From Methylobacteriaceae bacterium (GTDB taxonomy: Bacteria; Pseudomonadota; Alphaproteobacteria; Rhizobiales; Beijerinckiaceae), in assembly GCA_019247255.1 (NCBI GenBank), contig JAFAPJ010000482.1, positions 1-7,356 on the forward strand: 7,356 bases of DNA. Reading direction: 5' to 3'. Under the pieces are notes generated by a model that searched no databases, was not told where the DNA came from, and worked only from the letters and a program-made list of their open reading frames with translations. Of this stretch, positions 6,773 to 7,356 are shown one piece after another (the stretch's first letter is position 1; each line of letters starts with the position of its first letter). Both the position numbers and the translations under genes were made by a program.

Positions 6773-6788
6773 GTTAACCGAGGTTAAC
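6773..6788. promoter_or_regulatory. Perfect GTTAACC-GA-GGTTAAC inverted repeat upstream of the MFS gene, candidate operator
   Basis: Seven-base arms GTTAACC (6773-6779) and GGTTAAC (6782-6788) are exact reverse complements with a 2-bp centre, standing out as AT-rich in a GC-rich context. It is 51 bp upstream of the MFS start, where a promoter or operator is expected. It also contains TTAA-N6-TTAAC, one base short of the alphaproteobacterial CtrA consensus TTAA-N7-TTAAC. Either a dedicated repressor site or a CtrA-like site is possible. The symmetry is seen; the function is inferred. Confidence 0.45.
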
Positions 6789-6824
6789 AGATCACGAAGG
6801 CGGCGGCTGCGGAACGCGGCTCGG

Positions 6825-6838
6825 AACCCGCGAGGGTT
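6825..6838. repeat. Short inverted repeat AACCC-GCGA-GGGTT
   Basis: Five-base arms (6825-6829 and 6834-6838) flank GCGA, a GNRA-type loop if transcribed on the plus strand. It is too short to call a terminator and lacks a T-run. It may be part of a leader or just chance in GC-rich DNA. Confidence 0.25.
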
Positions 6839-7062
6839 AGGCTCTGCGCGGCTTCGTCGCAGCCGGGGGTCCGGCGCATTCAGGGCGCCGCATCCGTCCC
6901 CGGGGCAGCGCTTCGGCGACAAGGCCAATTCGGCGGTGTCGAACCATGCCAAGTCTGCGGTTCTGCATACGCCATTGCGGAGCGGCGCACGCCGGAATCG
7001 AAATCTTTACGAGCCCGAGGCCAGATGGCCAGGCCGGTCGAACGTTTCACGACGCCGGCCTC

Positions 7063-7356
7063 ATGGGACTGCCGTTGATGCGCGCGAGCGGCGCGACCGG
7101 GTCGAACGAGGACAGCCTGCCGGCCGAGATCTACGTCTCGGCGGTCGCGTCGCTCTACAGCGGCGCGCGCAGCCTCGTGCTCGGGTCCCTCATGGTGACC
7201 GGGGCGGTGCTCCTCACCTACGAGAAGACCGGCAATCTCTATCTGCTCGGCTGCGCGGTCGCGCTCGGCATCGTCGCGGTCCTGCGCGGGCTCGACATGC
7301 GGGCTTTCGCGGCGAAGCGGCCTGACCCGCAGGACCAGGAGGCCGCGCGCGGGTGG
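7063..7356 (+). CDS. N-terminus of a membrane protein, probably a GGDEF/EAL-type signalling protein, cut by window edge
   Basis: The frame is open to the last base (98 codons so far) with strong third-position G/C. Residues 1-20 are a polar lead. Then comes LPAEIYVSAVASLY (19-32), two hydrophobic helices (about 36-53 and 58-75) with a short YEKTGNLY link, and RGLDMRAF (75-82) followed by a charged stretch. From memory, this double-helix anchor with E-I-Y-V-S and D-M-R-A-F resembles the N-termini of membrane-bound diguanylate cyclase/phosphodiesterase proteins in Methylobacterium and relatives, which make or break cyclic di-GMP in the cytoplasm. No GGDEF or EAL motif lies inside the window, so this is tentative. 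The ATG at 7063 is where coding-like base usage begins; ATG at 7078 is an alternative. Neither has a good Shine-Dalgarno. Confidence 0.55.
   Translation, partial: MGLPLMRASGATGSNEDSLPAEIYVSAVASLYSGARSLVLGSLMVTGAVLLTYEKTGNLYLLGCAVALGIVAVLRGLDMRAFAAKRPDPQDQEAARGW

Larger units (their letters stand above)
6723..7062. other. 340-bp divergent intergenic region between the MFS gene and the right-edge gene
   Basis: This stretch has no convincing gene. It contains AT-richer islands at about 6765-6795 and 6995-7010, the GTTAAC palindrome (6773-6788), and small inverted repeats at 6825-6838 and at 6872-6890 (CGGCGC/GCGCCG around a 7-nt loop). Promoters for both flanking genes should lie here, but I see no box pair good enough to call. 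The plus-strand frame of the right-edge gene stays open back to an ATG at 6946, but third-position G/C falls to roughly two thirds there versus nearly all after 7063, so it looks untranslated. Confidence 0.5.

Noticed and set aside
6946..7062. Upstream in-frame ATG for the right-edge gene
   Set aside because: Third-position G/C drops markedly in this stretch and the residues look random; coding-like usage begins at 7063.
6936..7325. 129-codon plus-strand open frame near the right edge
   Set aside because: Arg-rich shadow of the frame that contains the two membrane helices.
1..7356. Mobile element, CRISPR, toxin-antitoxin or defence system
   Set aside because: No transposase, integrase, regularly spaced repeats, paired small toxin/antitoxin genes or nuclease domains are seen; all recognised genes are transport or housekeeping-like.

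Overview
This is a GC-rich stretch with strong G/C preference at third codon positions. It reads like an alphaproteobacterial chromosome, most likely Hyphomicrobiales and perhaps close to Methylobacterium. That placement rests on codon style, the style of the efflux proteins, a UbiK-family gene and the N-terminus of the last gene; no ribosomal or other phylogenetic marker is present. I see no mobile element, CRISPR array, tRNA or rRNA.

Layout. Positions 1-4084 hold a minus-strand two-gene operon for a tripartite multidrug efflux pump of the RND/HAE1 type: the periplasmic adaptor (2927-4084) followed 21 bp later by the inner-membrane permease (1-2905), whose last roughly 75-90 residues lie beyond the left edge. 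No outer-membrane channel gene and no regulator gene are visible. The 187-bp divergent region 4085-4271 carries a consensus -35 box (TTGACA) facing the pump operon, overlapped by a 16-bp near-palindrome that looks like a repressor operator. It also holds a perfect 8-bp-stem hairpin in the pump leader and a repeated GC-rich octamer in the leader of the divergent gene.

On the plus strand, 4272-5198 encodes an AEC-family (auxin efflux carrier) permease. It is followed by a small UbiK/YqiC-family coiled-coil protein (5258-5530), which has its own plausible promoter in the 59-bp gap. Convergent to these, 5547-6722 (minus) encodes a 12-helix MFS transporter that apparently starts at TTG. A 340-bp divergent intergenic region (6723-7062) contains a perfect GTTAACC/GGTTAAC inverted repeat. 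The last gene, from 7063 to beyond the right edge, begins with two membrane helices in a style I associate with membrane-anchored GGDEF/EAL signalling proteins, but no catalytic domain lies in the window.

The genes share a membrane-transport theme (RND pump, AEC carrier, MFS carrier), but apart from the pump operon nothing shows that they work as one system. I do not see a clearly undescribed biological system. The most useful leads are the operator/-35 overlap and leader hairpin of the pump operon, and the TTAAC palindrome upstream of the MFS gene.
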